Assembly (NCBI GenBank): GCA_003991915.1
Contig: RQTK01000206.1
Span: 543,483 to 607,482, forward strand
Source: Elysia chlorotica
Lineage: Eukaryota; Mollusca; Gastropoda; Plakobranchidae
DNA length: 64,000 nt
Direction: 5' to 3'
How positions within the stretch are numbered: position 1 is the stretch's first letter; each line of letters starts with the position of its first letter. Below, piece by piece: positions 46,273 to 58,720 of this stretch. The translations under genes were made by a program, and so were the position numbers. A model generated the notes under the pieces. The model worked only from the letters and a program-made list of their open reading frames with translations, was not told the origin of the DNA and searched no databases.

Positions 46273-47714
46273 GATAGGGAGAGAGAGAAATACGACCAAC
46301 TATTTAAGAATCAGTTAGGAAATGTTAGTAATGGTGCGAAGTTTCTGCTCGTGTGGGAACTCAAGATCCATAGTTTAGAACCTAAGACTGGGAGAGGGAG
46401 AAGAAAAGAGGGGCGTGGTTTGGTAGTGATGTGGTGGGGGGAAAAGGAGGGGGAGGGGGGAGAAGGGGGGTGCTGACAGGCTAGATCAAAGGGAACCTCA
46501 CCTTTTCCAGTGCCTGTTGCGGTGATTGGCGAGCAGTGATAAACTGACTGGGGTAGAGAGCTCTCATTCTCTCACTCTCTCCTCCTCTCCCCCCCCTCTC
46601 TCTCTCCCTTTTCTCTCCGTCATTCCTGTGCGCAGATCTAAATACAATCCGATGTGGATGTAAAGTCCAAAGAGCCACATTGGTTTTAGTTGTTGTTTAA
46701 TCTTTGTGCCCAGGAGGTCCGACTGAAGTCTGCCTTTCAGTTGTTATTTAAAAAACAATTCCAAATACTTGTTATATAGTCTACAATAAAAGATACATTG
46801 CAGATTCAGGAACTAGAATTAAATATACTTGGATTAAAAAAGTGTGTTTATATTTAGGCGAACTGCATTCGAGCCAAAGTCTGGAGGCGCGGTGGTTCAA
46901 GACTAGAGAGTTCGCTTTCTGCGCGGAAACGTGTGGTTCGATCCCTGCTCTAGCCGCCGTATATTTTTAAAAACCAAATCTAGATATAGACTGCGTAGAA
47001 GGGAATTACTGTTAATTGTGCGCACTGCATCCAAACCGAGGGACGTTATTGGATACCCTACAGTCGCAGTCACTGTAAAGGCGAGACTGGAGAGGTGACA
47101 ATTGCTGCATTGTTACAAAGTTATACATATCGCCTTTCATAAATAGAGTGTTCAATACCAAGGAAAACTTCAATATTCATGTACATGTGTAATATATGTA
47201 AAGTTATATTTTAAACCACATGCTTTGATAAAATAGTTTAAATGACAAATTTCGAGCTCGTTTGAAAAAAAGAGAGAATGCATCGAGTGATAGAGACCTG
47301 TGCGGTTATTTCAAATGCCAACTTGATTCACAAAGCCATTAAATTGTTGTCATAATCTGAGTGTGTCCGCTATGATGCTCTTCGCCGCTTTTGTCCAGTG
47401 AGATCGTGACTATTTTCATCTCGGCGTCTCAGAGAGAAAACAGAGTGGACATACACGTACTATTTATTTTATTCGGGAACATATTTGTGCATTGTTGGAA
47501 TAAGCTTTACATTCTGTGAGTTGTCTTTAACTTACCTCGTACGAGTATTGGAAATATGGACCTTTTAGAGGACTACCTTCTCCCTGCCTAACGTTCGGGC
47601 AACCAAGTGGCGACCTCATGAATCTAGCACTGGACCTTCCAAGACAGGTGAGACCCTAGATTACGTCACTACACTAATTTGGTTTGCTTTGTTAGTTTCG
47701 CCGGAGCTAGTCTA

Positions 47715-47912
47715 AATCACGGACTGGTCCCACAACTCATGTTTGGTAGTTTTACATGTTGCCACATTGAGACAGTGCGAGGAGTCCAGATTTCCTTTGT
47801 CACTTTATTAAACTGAGCCAGACAGATGAAAAAAAGTTCGTCCGATTGAACTCGAACAGGGGGCCTCCCAAATAAAAGACGTACGATCTACCCTTGAGCC
47901 ACCCCACCCCCT
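47715..47912 (-). mobile_element. Diverged SINE copy
   Basis: Minus-strand words of the family (TTTTACATGTTGCCACATTG, GACAGTGCGAGGAGTC) end in a tRNA-like head region with GATTGAACTCGAACAGGGGG. Identity to the better copies is low. Confidence 0.55.
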
Positions 47913-48082
47913 CAATATTATACTGTCTTTCTACGCAAGGGATTTCCTATTGATTTCAAAAGATAGGCTAGCCTCTGTGTATCTAACATCTGGTCAAAGA
48001 CAAGACAAGTCCCGAGCACTTGATTCCACCAGTCAAACTTTTCAGGCAGGGATCAAATTAATCTAGATTTGGATTGTCACAC

Positions 48083-48275
48083 TAACTTGCAGTGGTTCAT
48101 TGGTAGAGCGCGTGAGCTATGATCGGCAAGGCACTGGTTCGACCAAACTGCTTTGATATGTACTGGTTGTGTTGTTGTGTTTTATTTTATTGTGACCGGA
48201 TGAGATAAAAGTCCTTAGCACGTACGTTTTTAGCGCGTCCACGATAATAAAATAGTGTAATTTTTTACGTTGGAT
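48083..48275 (+). mobile_element. Diverged SINE copy with tRNA-like head
   Basis: Head TTCATTGGTAGAGCGCGTGA and CACTGGTTCGACC, then TGTGACCGGATGAGATAAAA, GCGCGTCCACGATAATA and TTACGTTGGATG. Followed at about 48,305-48,410 by head-like sequence in the opposite orientation. Confidence 0.6.
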
Positions 48276-48748
48276 GAAAAGAAAACAACGGAAGTGGGAG
48301 ATACCATTCGACAAATGAATACACCGACCGGACGTGAAATCGAATTGGTGACCAGTCGCCCAATTAAAAGTCAAACGTTCTACCTCTTGTGCCAGGTAGC
48401 CTTCTGTATGCGTGTGATACCTTGTAAAATAACGCCAGACATTAGTCTCAAACAGAACGCAGACTATTTGCGGACATACGACTTAAAGGAGACTAGCAAT
48501 TTGTGGGTGTTCAACCTATTGCTTTTTTAACATAGGGAAGTAGTTTATTTACACATTTAAGAGATAGCATCATAATTATCCAAATTCTGTCTCTGGTTCC
48601 TCTACCCGTACTCACCGCACTACAATTGAGAACATCTTCATGTCTGCCTTCCCATAGATAAGTGCTCGCAATTTCGTATTTGAGAAGGGGAAAAAAACCT
48701 CACCACCATAATCATTCCCTAATTTATTTTTCTCTGGCCGCCTGTCAG

Positions 48749-48980
48749 TTGTCGTTTAGTTGGTCTAACGTCCATGTCAGCACTATGTAGGCTATATTGC
48801 TGACGGGCCCCAAAACTGACGTCTGATAATTTTTATGTGCTGCCACATACGAGAAAGCGCGGGGATATCATGAGTCTTCTCTCAGCCAGTCACATTAAAC
48901 TGACACCGACCAAACTAGTAGGGAGCGAAATCGTCAGGAATCGAAGTTCGGTCCTCCTGCGTCGGAAGCCGATGTTCTAC
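48749..48980 (-). mobile_element. Near full-length SINE, minus strand
   Basis: The tail begins GTTTAGTTGGTCTAACGTCC and the copy runs through GACGGGCCCCAAAACTGACG and CAGTCACATTAAACTGACAC to a head with CCTCCTGCGTCGGAAGCCGA and GTTCTACC. It matches the 39,341 and 42,441 copies. Confidence 0.85.
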
Positions 48981-49084
48981 CCCCCCCCCCTCCGTGTGAG
49001 ACAATGATTTCAAATCTCTGGAAGATAAAAGTCATGCTCTATTCTAGTTTAAGTCTCCTAAATCTCAATACAGTTCTATACGGC

Positions 49085-49575
49085 GACGGGATCTCAGAGA
49101 GGGAATCCTGGGATTTGATCGCCTGGTTGGTCACATTGTACTGAGCACTGACACTGAACCACCCTGAACACCCTCTCTGAAAAACGATATTTGATTTGCG
49201 AAAGGACATCTTGACCTAGCAGCAGTCGCCCATTAGCCTTATCCATCGGGGATTTCCGATACGCCAAGCGCAATGAAAATCGATACTCAGAACTGATCAA
49301 ACTATAGATCGAATCTGCTGCTCCAATGATTGGGTTTTGGTTTTTGGTTCTATGCCTTTCTTTGAAATACAGAAGATGCACAGGATATCATTTATGGTGA
49401 CGGGTTCCAACGGGTTCCCAACATACGTCTGTCAATTTTACGCTGCCACAAAGATACAGCACAGATACCAGGAGTCCAACCGGCAACATTATACATAATA
49501 ACACTGATCCAATCAGTAGTGGTCGATAGCCGATGATTAAACTAATTGTGCCCGATCTTGGGTACAAACTGGTAC
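49085..49575 (-). mobile_element. Two diverged tandem SINE-like copies
   Basis: GGTTGGTCACATTGTACTGA near 49,120 and GGCAACATTATACATAATAA near 49,482 are equivalent family positions. The following segments ATCGATACTCAGAACTGATC (49,274) and ATCAATACTCAGAACTGATC (49,647) also match. The block looks like a duplicated SINE-containing unit about 370 bp long. Confidence 0.5.
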
Positions 49576-50068
49576 CTCTGAATTGGGAATCCATTCTCAA
49601 CACTTGCGTCATCACCACACTCACCTACACCCCCTCCTTTAAAAAAAATCAATACTCAGAACTGATCATCAAGCTCTGGCTTAAACCTGCCATGCTCCTT
49701 GCAATGGTTGGTTTTCTCGATTTAGAGATCCGAGTGGTCGTAAATCAAAAGCCCTGAGTTGTACACAATTTACATGTACATGATTTAGTATATCTATGAA
49801 TAAAGAAAGGCGTACGTTTAGACGCCCAACTATGGCGCCATAATATATGGGAAGTCGCGCGTCTAATTCTACTTGTTTTCTTTGTACCTACCACCGTGTC
49901 TTGTCGGAAATGCATATATACAGTCTTCGGGAAGTTGTGGCCATAAACTAAAAGCATTGTCTCGCCAGAATGACAAGATATCCTGTTGTTATCTCTGTTG
50001 TACAAATGGTCAATCTCATTTTGAAAATACTATAAATCTTTAGGTGTCGCTATGTTCAGTGGTCGTGA

Positions 50069-50081
50069 ACCCCCCCCCCCC

Positions 50082-50130
<49 letters not shown>

Positions 50131-50160
50131 AACAAAAAAAAAAACAACAACAAAACAACA
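50069..50160 (+). repeat. Poly-C / poly-A tract
   Basis: About a dozen C followed by about 45 A, then A-rich CAA units. It could be the A-tail of a retro-insertion, but no body is recognised upstream. Confidence 0.85.
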
Positions 50161-50459
50161 ACTGCCGTTTGTTCTTTCATGATAACGGCAGGTTTATGTC
50201 CAGAAAATATATTTAGTTTTCTTTCCGGAACTAAATTATTTGGTGGTGATATAGTTTTAGGAACAAAAGAAATAGGTAGTGAATATTGTTAGAGGGACAA
50301 AATTAATTGTGATGATGTTGTTGCGAGCATTTGTGATAAGTTTTACAAACATGACGTACGTGTAACGTTCTGAAAGATTTACGTACGGAATTATTTTCTG
50401 TTCAGTCGTCTATAATAATAGTACGTAAGATTCTTTACATACCCATTCCTCGACGAGTT

Positions 50460-50635
50460 GCGAGTTAGTTGTTTAACATCCATCGTCACCGCCATGAAGG
50501 ATATAATAATTGTGGATGGGGCCCATGAATGACGTCTATGATTATTACATGCTGCCACACACGACACAGAGCGGGAATATCTGGACTCCAGTCTCAGCCG
50601 ATCACATGATACTAACACCGACCCAACCTTTTCAA
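50460..50635 (-). mobile_element. SINE copy, head missing
   Basis: Minus-strand family words: GTTAGTTGTTTAACATCCAT, GGGGCCCATGAATGACGTC, TGCTGCCACACACGACACAG and ACACCGACCCAACC. Confidence 0.8.
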
Positions 50636-51107
50636 GTACAGACCAAGTTACCGAATAAATCAAAGAGAGTATATTAATTTTTTGCATAGTAAGATTGACA
50701 GTGATCTACGAGTATTTCTTTAAAAATATATTGTATTAACTTAGGGCAGACAGATATTCAAAGAGTATTATTTTTAATTCAGACTACTTATCAACTGGAC
50801 CAACCATATATTCTGTCCCAACTGTGTATAATACTTTGATGGTTTGGCTCACTTTGTCTCTTAATCAATGCAAAGTGTTAATTTTTTTCCCGGTGACTTT
50901 GCCCGTTCTTTTAAAAGCCTCACCCGTCCCACATTGTTTGTCTCTTGTTTTCCATTCCGTTTGTCTGTCTCTCTGCTGTGTGTGTGTCTCTCTCTCTCTT
51001 TCTTTGGTTCTGTCTGTCTGTCTGCCTACCTATTTTAATGTTTTATCCCTCTCCTCTTTTTTCCACTCGGCCATGTCTTATTCTCTACTTTCGAGGGAAA
51101 GGGGTGG

Positions 51108-51380
51108 GGGCGAACACGCTCAAGTGGTAGATCGTTGGTCTCCAGATCGAAAGGTCCACGGTTCGAATCCCACGTTCGGCAAATTTATCTCTCCGATTTC
51201 GTCCACTGTAAGTAGTTGGGTCGGTGTCAGTATGTTGTCACCGGCTTAAATAGGAGTCATGGTATCCTCGCCCTGTCTGTGTGTGACACCGCCTATAACT
51301 GTCAGAAGTCAGTCTTGGTGCACGTCCACAATATAGCATATATAGAGCTGACGTTGGACGTTAATTCAACTCGTCTCAGT
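51108..51380 (+). mobile_element. Full-length tRNA-derived SINE (GGTCTCCAGA-type head)
   Basis: The head carries AAGTGGTAGATCGTTGGTCT (box A-like) and ACGGTTCGAATCCCACG (a near-perfect box B). The body has GTTGGGTCGGTGTCAGTATG, GTCTTGGTGCACGTCCACAA and terminal TGACGTTGGACGTTAATTCA. It is the best example of the second head type; the copy at 19,995 has the same head. Confidence 0.9.
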
Positions 51381-51564
51381 TTCGATCTCCATGCATTTTT
51401 ATACAACCTAGCCTACCAAGCCCCATGTATCCTGTTCTGGGGTCCTCACGGTATAGAAACTCCTTTAATCTTCTTCGTACAGTCTCAATGATCCTACAGC
51501 ATGGCTGGTTGGTTGTTTTCTTCATAATTATAAGTATGTGAGAGGTAAACCTCCTTTGAATATG

Positions 51565-51820
51565 GGGCGAGCTGACTTACATGGTAGAGCGTTGGTCTCC
51601 AGATAGGCGATCCGCGGTTAATTCTCACGTTTGGTGAAAACTGTATTTATCCGATTTCGTCCCCAATCAGTTGGGTTGGTGTCAGTATAATATAACGGGC
51701 TGAGACGGAAATACAAAATCTCCCTGCTCTGTCTCGTGTGTTTAAACTTAAAGTTATTAGACTTGGGGCCAGTCCACATACAACATAGCAATTAGAGTGT
51801 TGAATTTAGGCGCTAAGCAA
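51565..51820 (+). mobile_element. Full-length but older SINE copy
   Basis: Head ACATGGTAGAGCGTTGGTCT and CCGCGGTTAATTCTCACG, body GTTGGGTTGGTGTCAGTATA, tail ending in GAATTTAGGCGCTAAG. It lies 200 bp from the 51,108 copy in the same orientation, with more mutations. Confidence 0.85.
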
Positions 51821-52333
51821 GAAAAACAGCATAACAAACAAATAATCCTTTAATAAAGGATAACTCGAACTGAATCAAAAACAAAATGTGCCAGTGCAAA
51901 GAAGCCGTGAGCGCTGTGCATATGTTAGCGTTAGGCTGTTTCAGTCAGTGAAGATTGTGAAACCATATTTTAATACGGGCAAAAGAATAATTGTTCAATT
52001 CTTCATGTACACTTCTAATTTTGTTATCCTTGTCGTTAGTAAATTTTGATACAGAGAAGCAATAGCCAGTCGCTTGTTGTGTACATTTATCAAAAGAAGG
52101 TGCGCCTATTTGGTTCGATTGTAAGCTGGTGCCCGGTCTCCGTATTTGATATTTTGACTGCGTATTTGATATTATTTTAAGCAAACCTGGGGGAAGGTAA
52201 ACGTAAAGGAGTTGGAGAGAGAGGCGGGGCTCCCCGGGGGGATGGTGGATTTGTAGATAGATCGATAGGTACTCAATCATGTAGATAGGTAGATAGAGAT
52301 AGAAAGAGATGTATTGATAGAGAAAGCGCTAGG

Positions 52334-52492
<159 letters not shown>

Positions 52493-52859
52493 GGGATATT
52501 TTACTTTTGTACAAGAACAGGCTTTTCAGCACAATCATGTATCAATTAGGTAGTTGCTGTCCTGTTTGTACATACCTGGACACTGTCTTATAATCTTAAC
52601 AAGTTAAATAGATTTGATTATGCTATAAAAGAAGATCAAACTAATCTGTTCAAAAACTCATAAAATCACAATCGCAAATTATATAAGCACTTTTTCGCTG
52701 TTTTTAGGTTGTCTAAGAAAACCGAGCATTAACCAGTGCCTGTTTGGTTATAAACAAAATGTACGTAATTGTACAGGTATTCCATCAGATCATTTCGCGA
52801 TTAAACATTTTCCTTAAAATAACTGTTGGGTCATAATGTCATTGTGTTGTGGGCCAGAT

Positions 52860-53024
52860 AGTCAGGTAGATGGATAGAGAGATAGATAGATACTCAGATA
52901 GGTAGATAGATAGATAGAGAGAGGGGTAGAGAAAGAGAAGGTGAGAAAGAGAGGGAGAGAAATATAGAGAGGGAGAGATAGAGGGGTTAAGAACAAAAAG
53001 AGAAGGAGAGAAAACGCCGAGAGG

Positions 53025-53083
<59 letters not shown>

Positions 53084-53170
53084 AGAAAGAGGGGGAAGAT
53101 TGAAATAGAGAGAGGAGAGAGAGAAAGAAGAAACATACAGACAGGCAGACAGACAGACGGACAGACATTG
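52860..53170. repeat. GATA, GA and GACA compound microsatellite
   Basis: Purine-rich repeats with a (GA)n core near 53,033-53,073 and GACAGACA at the end. The long minus frames that cross it are artefacts. Confidence 0.9.
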
Positions 53171-54117
53171 AGACAAACCTAACAGACAGATCACAGTGAC
53201 TTCTCTACCTCCCCCAACCCCTCTCTCTTTTCCCCATTTTTTACGACTGTCGCCAAACTGATCTAACAGTGCCAATAAACGCTGTCTCCCTGAGATTAGC
53301 CGCTCCGCGCTGTTTAAGTCGCTGGTTATGCTGTTTACTTGCGGGACCGCCGTCAGAGCCCGCCTCCCCGGCCTGCCTCCCTGCCTGGTGTCGTCAGGTC
53401 CGCCTGCCAGTCTGCCTGGCCGTCTGCTCTTGTCTGACGCTCTCTCGGCTTCTCCCCGCCGCTTGCTAGATATAGTGCGCACTGCCAAAAACTCCGAGTT
53501 CAATCCGGATCAAAATGAACCGATTTCATCAGTGTACAGGTTCCGATTGAAAAAATAAATCGCGCGATAGACGATTATTCAAGGCTGTCGTTTACTTGGC
53601 CAATAACATCTCCTCTAAACGTGTTAGGCGTTAATCTTGGGATACGCCCGCGATTAAATCTAATGCTGTTAAAACGCTAATTTGTTCCATCGCCCTACTT
53701 AATTATATATTTAGACAAAATGGTATTATCGTATTAAAAAACGCTTTTTGGTCCCGGTAAGAATATTTTTGTTTTCTATGATCCATGTCATTTTATTATT
53801 TTAACGAGTAACCGCATCGTGTGCTGAGTTCATTGCATATGGCGCTGTGTAAATCATTTGTATTATTATCATTATCAGTTGCTGGGATTTACCGGTGAGA
53901 AAGGAACTGTTTACTCCTCCAACTCTCTGTCCCAGTCCTTCAAGTGGAGCTCTGACTACAGCCAGCATCAAATCTGCCACTCTCTCTGATATGCAAGGGG
54001 CGCTTAAATGGCAGAGCATTGGACTTCTATTCGGTTCGATCTATCGGAATTTTTTTTTAAATTTGGGTCGGGGGGGGGGGGGAGTTTGTGCTAGTATCAA
54101 GTGACAGAGTCAGACAA

Positions 54118-55048
54118 GTGAGTGAGTGAGTGAGTTTGTTTTACGGCACGTCAGCACGGTAACGGCTATGCTGCGCCCATGATGTCCTAAGACAGTCAAT
54201 GCATTTTACTAGTAGCAACGGTGATTCCCTATCTCTTTGAGTAGTAAAAGCATACAAACTCTGTGCGTAAAAGGTTTGGTTAAAAGTTGTGGGTATGTAC
54301 AGTAGTTTAAAAGATCCATGTGTAGGATTATCACAGTTAAATTTTATTATATACACCAATGTCCTTCAGGTACCTAAGTAGGCGCTGAGAACTAAAATAA
54401 GTAAATACATATGCTCTCTAGAGGCATGGAAGCCACGTACAGATTTCTTTCTCGATAAAAAACCGGACAATCAACTAAAACGTGACTAATGGACAATTGA
54501 CAGTTGCAGGTATGACACACTGGAGGCTCTTCACCTTTCAGTAAAAAAGCGTGAGTAAGATGAGAATGTCCAAGTCGGACTCGATCGAGTACCACTTGTT
54601 CTCGTCGTCTTGCCTGAGAGATTCCTGGCCAGTGACCAAAATGTGGTTGGACACAGTGCAATTTATTGGTTGTCATGTTGTTCCATCGCGCCTTCCAGTT
54701 TTCTTTTATAAACGTGTGTATAATTGGCTTAACATCAGATGCTGGTATTTGCAACTGAGTAGGTTCAAGTTCAAGCCCAATTTTGGCGAGTTCGTCAGGC
54801 ATTTCATTTCCTTCTATAACGACATGGCTGGGAACCCAACAGAGAACAATTCTCTTACCACCCGTCTGAATTTCGCGAATACGCCCTAGCGCCTTGAGAA
54901 TCCTAGGATTTCTGGGGTTTGCCTCCCCCACCGCTTTCACCAAAGGGAACGAGTCAGAGAGGATTAAAAATGTGTCTTTTCTTAAGGCATGTGACATTGC
55001 CAGGCCTTGTTCTTGGGGCACATCGCCGTTAAATGCTACACCAACCTA
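54118..55048 (-). pseudogene. 5'-truncated LINE with RNase H domain and 3' tail
   Basis: The open minus frame (stop near 54,392) encodes part of an RNase H domain: LSDSFPLVKAV, IVLCWVPSHVVIEGNEMPDE and LAKIGLELEP. A linker with QARRREQVVLDRVRLGHSHL and a Cys/His cluster CHTCNCQLSISHVLVDC follow. This is the usual C-terminus of I/Jockey-like LINEs with RNase H. The frame extends upstream to about 55,048 (VGVAFNGDVPQEQG), and the reverse transcriptase is missing. The 3' tail runs to a GAGTGAGTGAGT tract at 54,118-54,134, a typical LINE end. The recognisable part has no internal stop, so it is fairly young although truncated. Confidence 0.85.
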
Positions 55049-55049
55049 A

Positions 55050-57040
55050 AAAAATATAGATTTAAAACTAGAAGAGAGCTTATTTCTAATAGATCTTAGT
55101 GGTAAACGTAAACCTCTGGAAAGCAGGAGAAAGTTACTTCTACTTCAGAAGGAAATGTAGTTAGCATTCGTCAAATAAGTTGTGAAATGATCTTTCTCGT
55201 TTCTAAAACACCAAAGATCTATGGCATTTTACAACTGAGGCCATACACTATTCATTGAAATCAATGCCTACCGATGGCACCAATGACACGAATGTCAGAG
55301 AAGTCATGTTTTGAGTTTACTAAGGAATATTTCACGTTTTCTTGGTCATCAATACCATTTTAATGTTCTCTGTTTTTTTTTGTTTAACTTCAGTACTGGT
55401 CCCACAGGATTTGGAACATAAAAGCTTTGTCATAATTTCCAGGCACAGTTTTGTTGAACTTAAAGCACATCAAAAACAACAACAACAACAGCAGCAGAAG
55501 CAACAACAACAACAACAACAAAACAATAACAACAACTGGGAATGTGATTTTCCGTGCGCTCTTTATGTTCTATACAATCATGGTACACCCTAAAGAATTA
55601 CCCACTCATCTGCAGGCGCTCTTCCTTTATAAGTTAACTCAAACATAAAGCAGAGCTCATGACATATCTCTTGGAGAGGCGACATTAACTATTCAAGAAC
55701 TTTCGTGTATTGGTCAAGGCTTCCCAAAATGGCAAGCAGTCACCGAATTGATTCAAGTAAACAAGGTATAACAACATTGATCTACTTCTTGTACATAGTT
55801 AGCACAGAAAGATAAGTATGAGTAATTTTTGTTAAGCGTACAAACCTACTAGCCTAACAATTTAGGTGGTCACAGTTGCGCTTACTATTTTAATGACATG
55901 GCTTACTTTTTTATGCGACCCTGCCTGTTATTTTTTTGAAGCCTCGGTATTGGTACATTAACCGAACTCTCAAGTGAGTGCACACACATCATGCTGATTC
56001 CCATGTGAATTTTCGATTTTCTTTTCTGTTCACACCACCCTAATCACCCAATTTGCATGTGTATATCAGAGTAAAAAATACACAAGGCCCCAGAGCGTTC
56101 AGATCATGTAGATTTCCCGTTCTAATTTTGACAAGCACCAAACCAAAATGTCCACACCATTCTGATTTGCATGTGTATTTTTTACTCCACATTGCACGAA
56201 GCAAGGCCTACAGCTCGATTACTTGAGCAGCAGTGGACTGACATATTGAATGATGCTCGTTTCGAATTTTCAAATGCGTCTAAAACAATGAAAAACAATT
56301 TTGTGGACAAATTATGCTTTTATAAAATTCAGTTCTAACCTCTGTTAATGTTGATCTATATATAAGTTGTTTCAAAATATTTTTTTCAATAAATCCCATC
56401 GAGTCTGATCGCCCCTTATACATTCATAAACTCTAAGTTTGACCCAAATCATGAGCACAGCTAAATCTAGCAAAATTATTAAAGAACAACTAGAATACAC
56501 ATAGTTATTAGTTGAGGTATCACAAACTAAATTAGCTTTATTTTGTATAATAAAACGATCTGGAGACTTAGGTATACTATAACCGAAGCAGCAGTAAAGT
56601 GTATGTGTAAATGTGTATTGTATTGTGTTTGGAGGGGGGGGGGGGGGGCTCTGGCTGTCGCACTGGGTCAGAGTGTTCCTTTCCCAGATCTAGATGTAGC
56701 TTTTTTATTGTTGTATTAATTAAAATTTTCTAGGTACATGTATCTAAGTTAGATCAAACAATCATGATAACCCTACATTTATAATTATTGCATGGTCCAC
56801 GAGCTTTTACCAATAGAAGCCGAGACAGGCGTTGTTTACTACATTCTGCCATTTTTGCCGAGATCACGTGACAACTGATACGCGTTTGCTCAAATTAGTA
56901 AAAAATACATATGGAGATCTGAGACGTGTGTCACTCGTGAAAATCAAGGGATAAAATACACACGCGAGTTTGCTCGTGTTTTTCACGTCGTCTGAACAGA
57001 TATAATGCTAAGAACATACACATCGAAAAATCCTTTGTCT
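55050..57040. other. No gene recognised
   Basis: AT-rich intergenic sequence with one CAA-rich tract and a poly-G run near 56,634-56,648. No coding frame or RNA gene seen. Confidence 0.5.
55470..55540 (+). repeat. CAA / CAG trinucleotide run
   Basis: AACAACAACAGCAGCAG and further CAA units. The Gln-rich or Asn-rich frames here lack any other support. Confidence 0.9.
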
Positions 57041-57049
57041 CTACCGTCT

Positions 57050-57330
57050 CTAATCGGACGCAATCCGAAACCCCCAACCCGGTTCTCACCGCCAGCCGTC
57101 TGCTAGAGAGCCCAGTCAGCGGTGAGAGTAGCCGGCCCTCTGCGCCTGCGCGTCTGCCACGGGTAATTTGGGTTATTTATCAAACAAGAGATTATCCACG
57201 GGCAATAACTCTCGCCGCCTAGCCACGCGTCTCGTAGACGCCGGCGCGCGCCATCTTGGATGATTTTAACGGCGAACTGTGGCAATGTAAACATGGAGCA
57301 CGCTCCGCGCGGAGTTAGTACTGACCCGTT
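57050..57330. promoter_or_regulatory. CpG-rich island with a YY1-like motif, possible promoter
   Basis: A short stretch strongly enriched in CG dinucleotides (GACGCCGGCGCGCGCCATCT, CGCTCCGCGCGGAGTTAG) in otherwise AT-rich DNA. It contains GCCATCTTGG at about 57,250, which matches the known YY1 consensus in reverse. No first exon could be identified on either side, so promoter function is only a suggestion. Confidence 0.3.
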
Positions 57331-57484
57331 ACGTTTTCTATCTATCTTTTGGTTTCTTTCTTTCCGTCCAATGGTCTTTATATATCCGTCCAATTGTCTT
57401 TATATTTCTCTCTTCCTTGTCTCAAACTCAAAATATTTAACTCAGAACTCTTCACGTCTCTCCACCCTCTCAATACTTCTCTCT

Positions 57485-57510
57485 AATATATATATATATA
57501 TATATATATC
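57485..57510. repeat. AT microsatellite
   Basis: A run of TATATATA about 24 bp long. Confidence 0.85.
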
Positions 57511-58169
57511 TGTTTCTACCACTACCTGCCTATCGCTCTATATGGCTCGTAAATTCACTTCTAAAACTATTCAACGCCCTGTTTAAGTTCGTTGTTAAGG
57601 ACTCCCACAAAATAATTGTAAATATTTCGATGCAAGGCCACTTTTATATGGAGTTTACATCTCAATGAGAAATTTAAAAAATACATGCTCCATTTTATCA
57701 TATCTACCTACAGTTCCTGCAAGTCTATGTCAATACTCAATTCATTGCAGTATAGATCTGAAATGCATTTATCTAATAACCTATCTACCTACCTATTTGA
57801 TTGTTGTGTTCTTGTTTGTTTCTTCAACCAAAATGTATATTTTTTTCTCCTCGTCGTGGTCTGAATTGACACGCCGCGAAAACTTCAAGTCTGCCTTTCT
57901 GTCGCCATCTCCAATTCATTTTGTCTGCAATGGCAAACCTAAACTGATGGCTTGTCTCTTTGTCTGTCTTGGCCTTGTCTATGTGTCTATATTGTCTGAG
58001 TTTCAGATGCCCTAATGACTCCTTCTGTTCTCCGCGTTCCGGCATTTTAATTAAGGAATGTCTTATCCAGTCTATCCCGTCACTCCCAATTTATATATTT
58101 TCTTTTCATCCCTCCCCAGCTTCATCCGCACTCTCTAATTCCCAATATCTATTTCTCACTCCCTAACTT

Positions 58170-58720
58170 TCAGTATCTCTTTCTTAGTACCTATCTCTTT
58201 CTCTCTATCTATCCCTCTTTCTTTCTCTGTTTGTCCCCGTTCCATCTCATTTTTCATCTCTAGGTGGAACTCTCTTTCTCTCTATCTCTCATTCTTTCTT
58301 TCTCTCTTTTTTGTCTCTAGCTTTCTTTTTTCTTACCTCTATATTTCTCTCTACTTCCCCCCTTTCTCCCACCCCCTCTCTCTCTATCTGTCCGTATGTC
58401 TGTCTGCCTGTTTGTTTGTCTGTTTATCTGTCTGTATGTATGTCATTTAGTCTGTCTGTATGTCTGTCTATCCCTGTCGTTCTCCTGCACTTTAGCCTTC
58501 TGATTTCTAAGAAGACCCATTACTATACTGCCCTAGAGCTAGTAACAAAGGAGAAATGTACAAGATACAAACTTCGTGTGATATTCCTCTCTCTCTTTTC
58601 CTCTCTCTCCCCCCTTTTCTATCTCTCTATCCCCCTTTCTCTCTTTCTCTCCCCTCTTTCTATCTTTCTCTCTCTCCCCCTATCTATTCCATCTTCTTTC
58701 TTTTCATGCCGTTATCCTGC
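58170..58720. repeat. CT-rich region with short internal duplication
   Basis: Imperfect TCTC/TCTG repeats. The phrase CTTTAGCCTTCTGATTTCTA near 58,490 recurs as CTTTAGCTTTCTGATTTCTA near 58,722, both followed by similar AAGA(C)..CATTACTATA and CTAGAGCTA words. This suggests a diverged direct duplication of about 230 bp. Confidence 0.6.

Noticed and set aside
47340-47660. Solo LTR with adjacent primer-binding site
   Set aside because: AAGTGGCGACCTC near 47,607 resembles a primer-binding site and the upstream block has LTR-like composition, but I could not find a second LTR, clear TG..CA ends or any gag/pol sequence.
51118-51190. Functional tRNA gene
   Set aside because: Boxes A and B are good, but the acceptor arms do not pair well and the sequence continues into the SINE body; the same applies to the other head sequences.
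54551-54889. 112-codon plus frame
   Set aside because: Antisense shadow of the LINE RNase H region on the minus strand.
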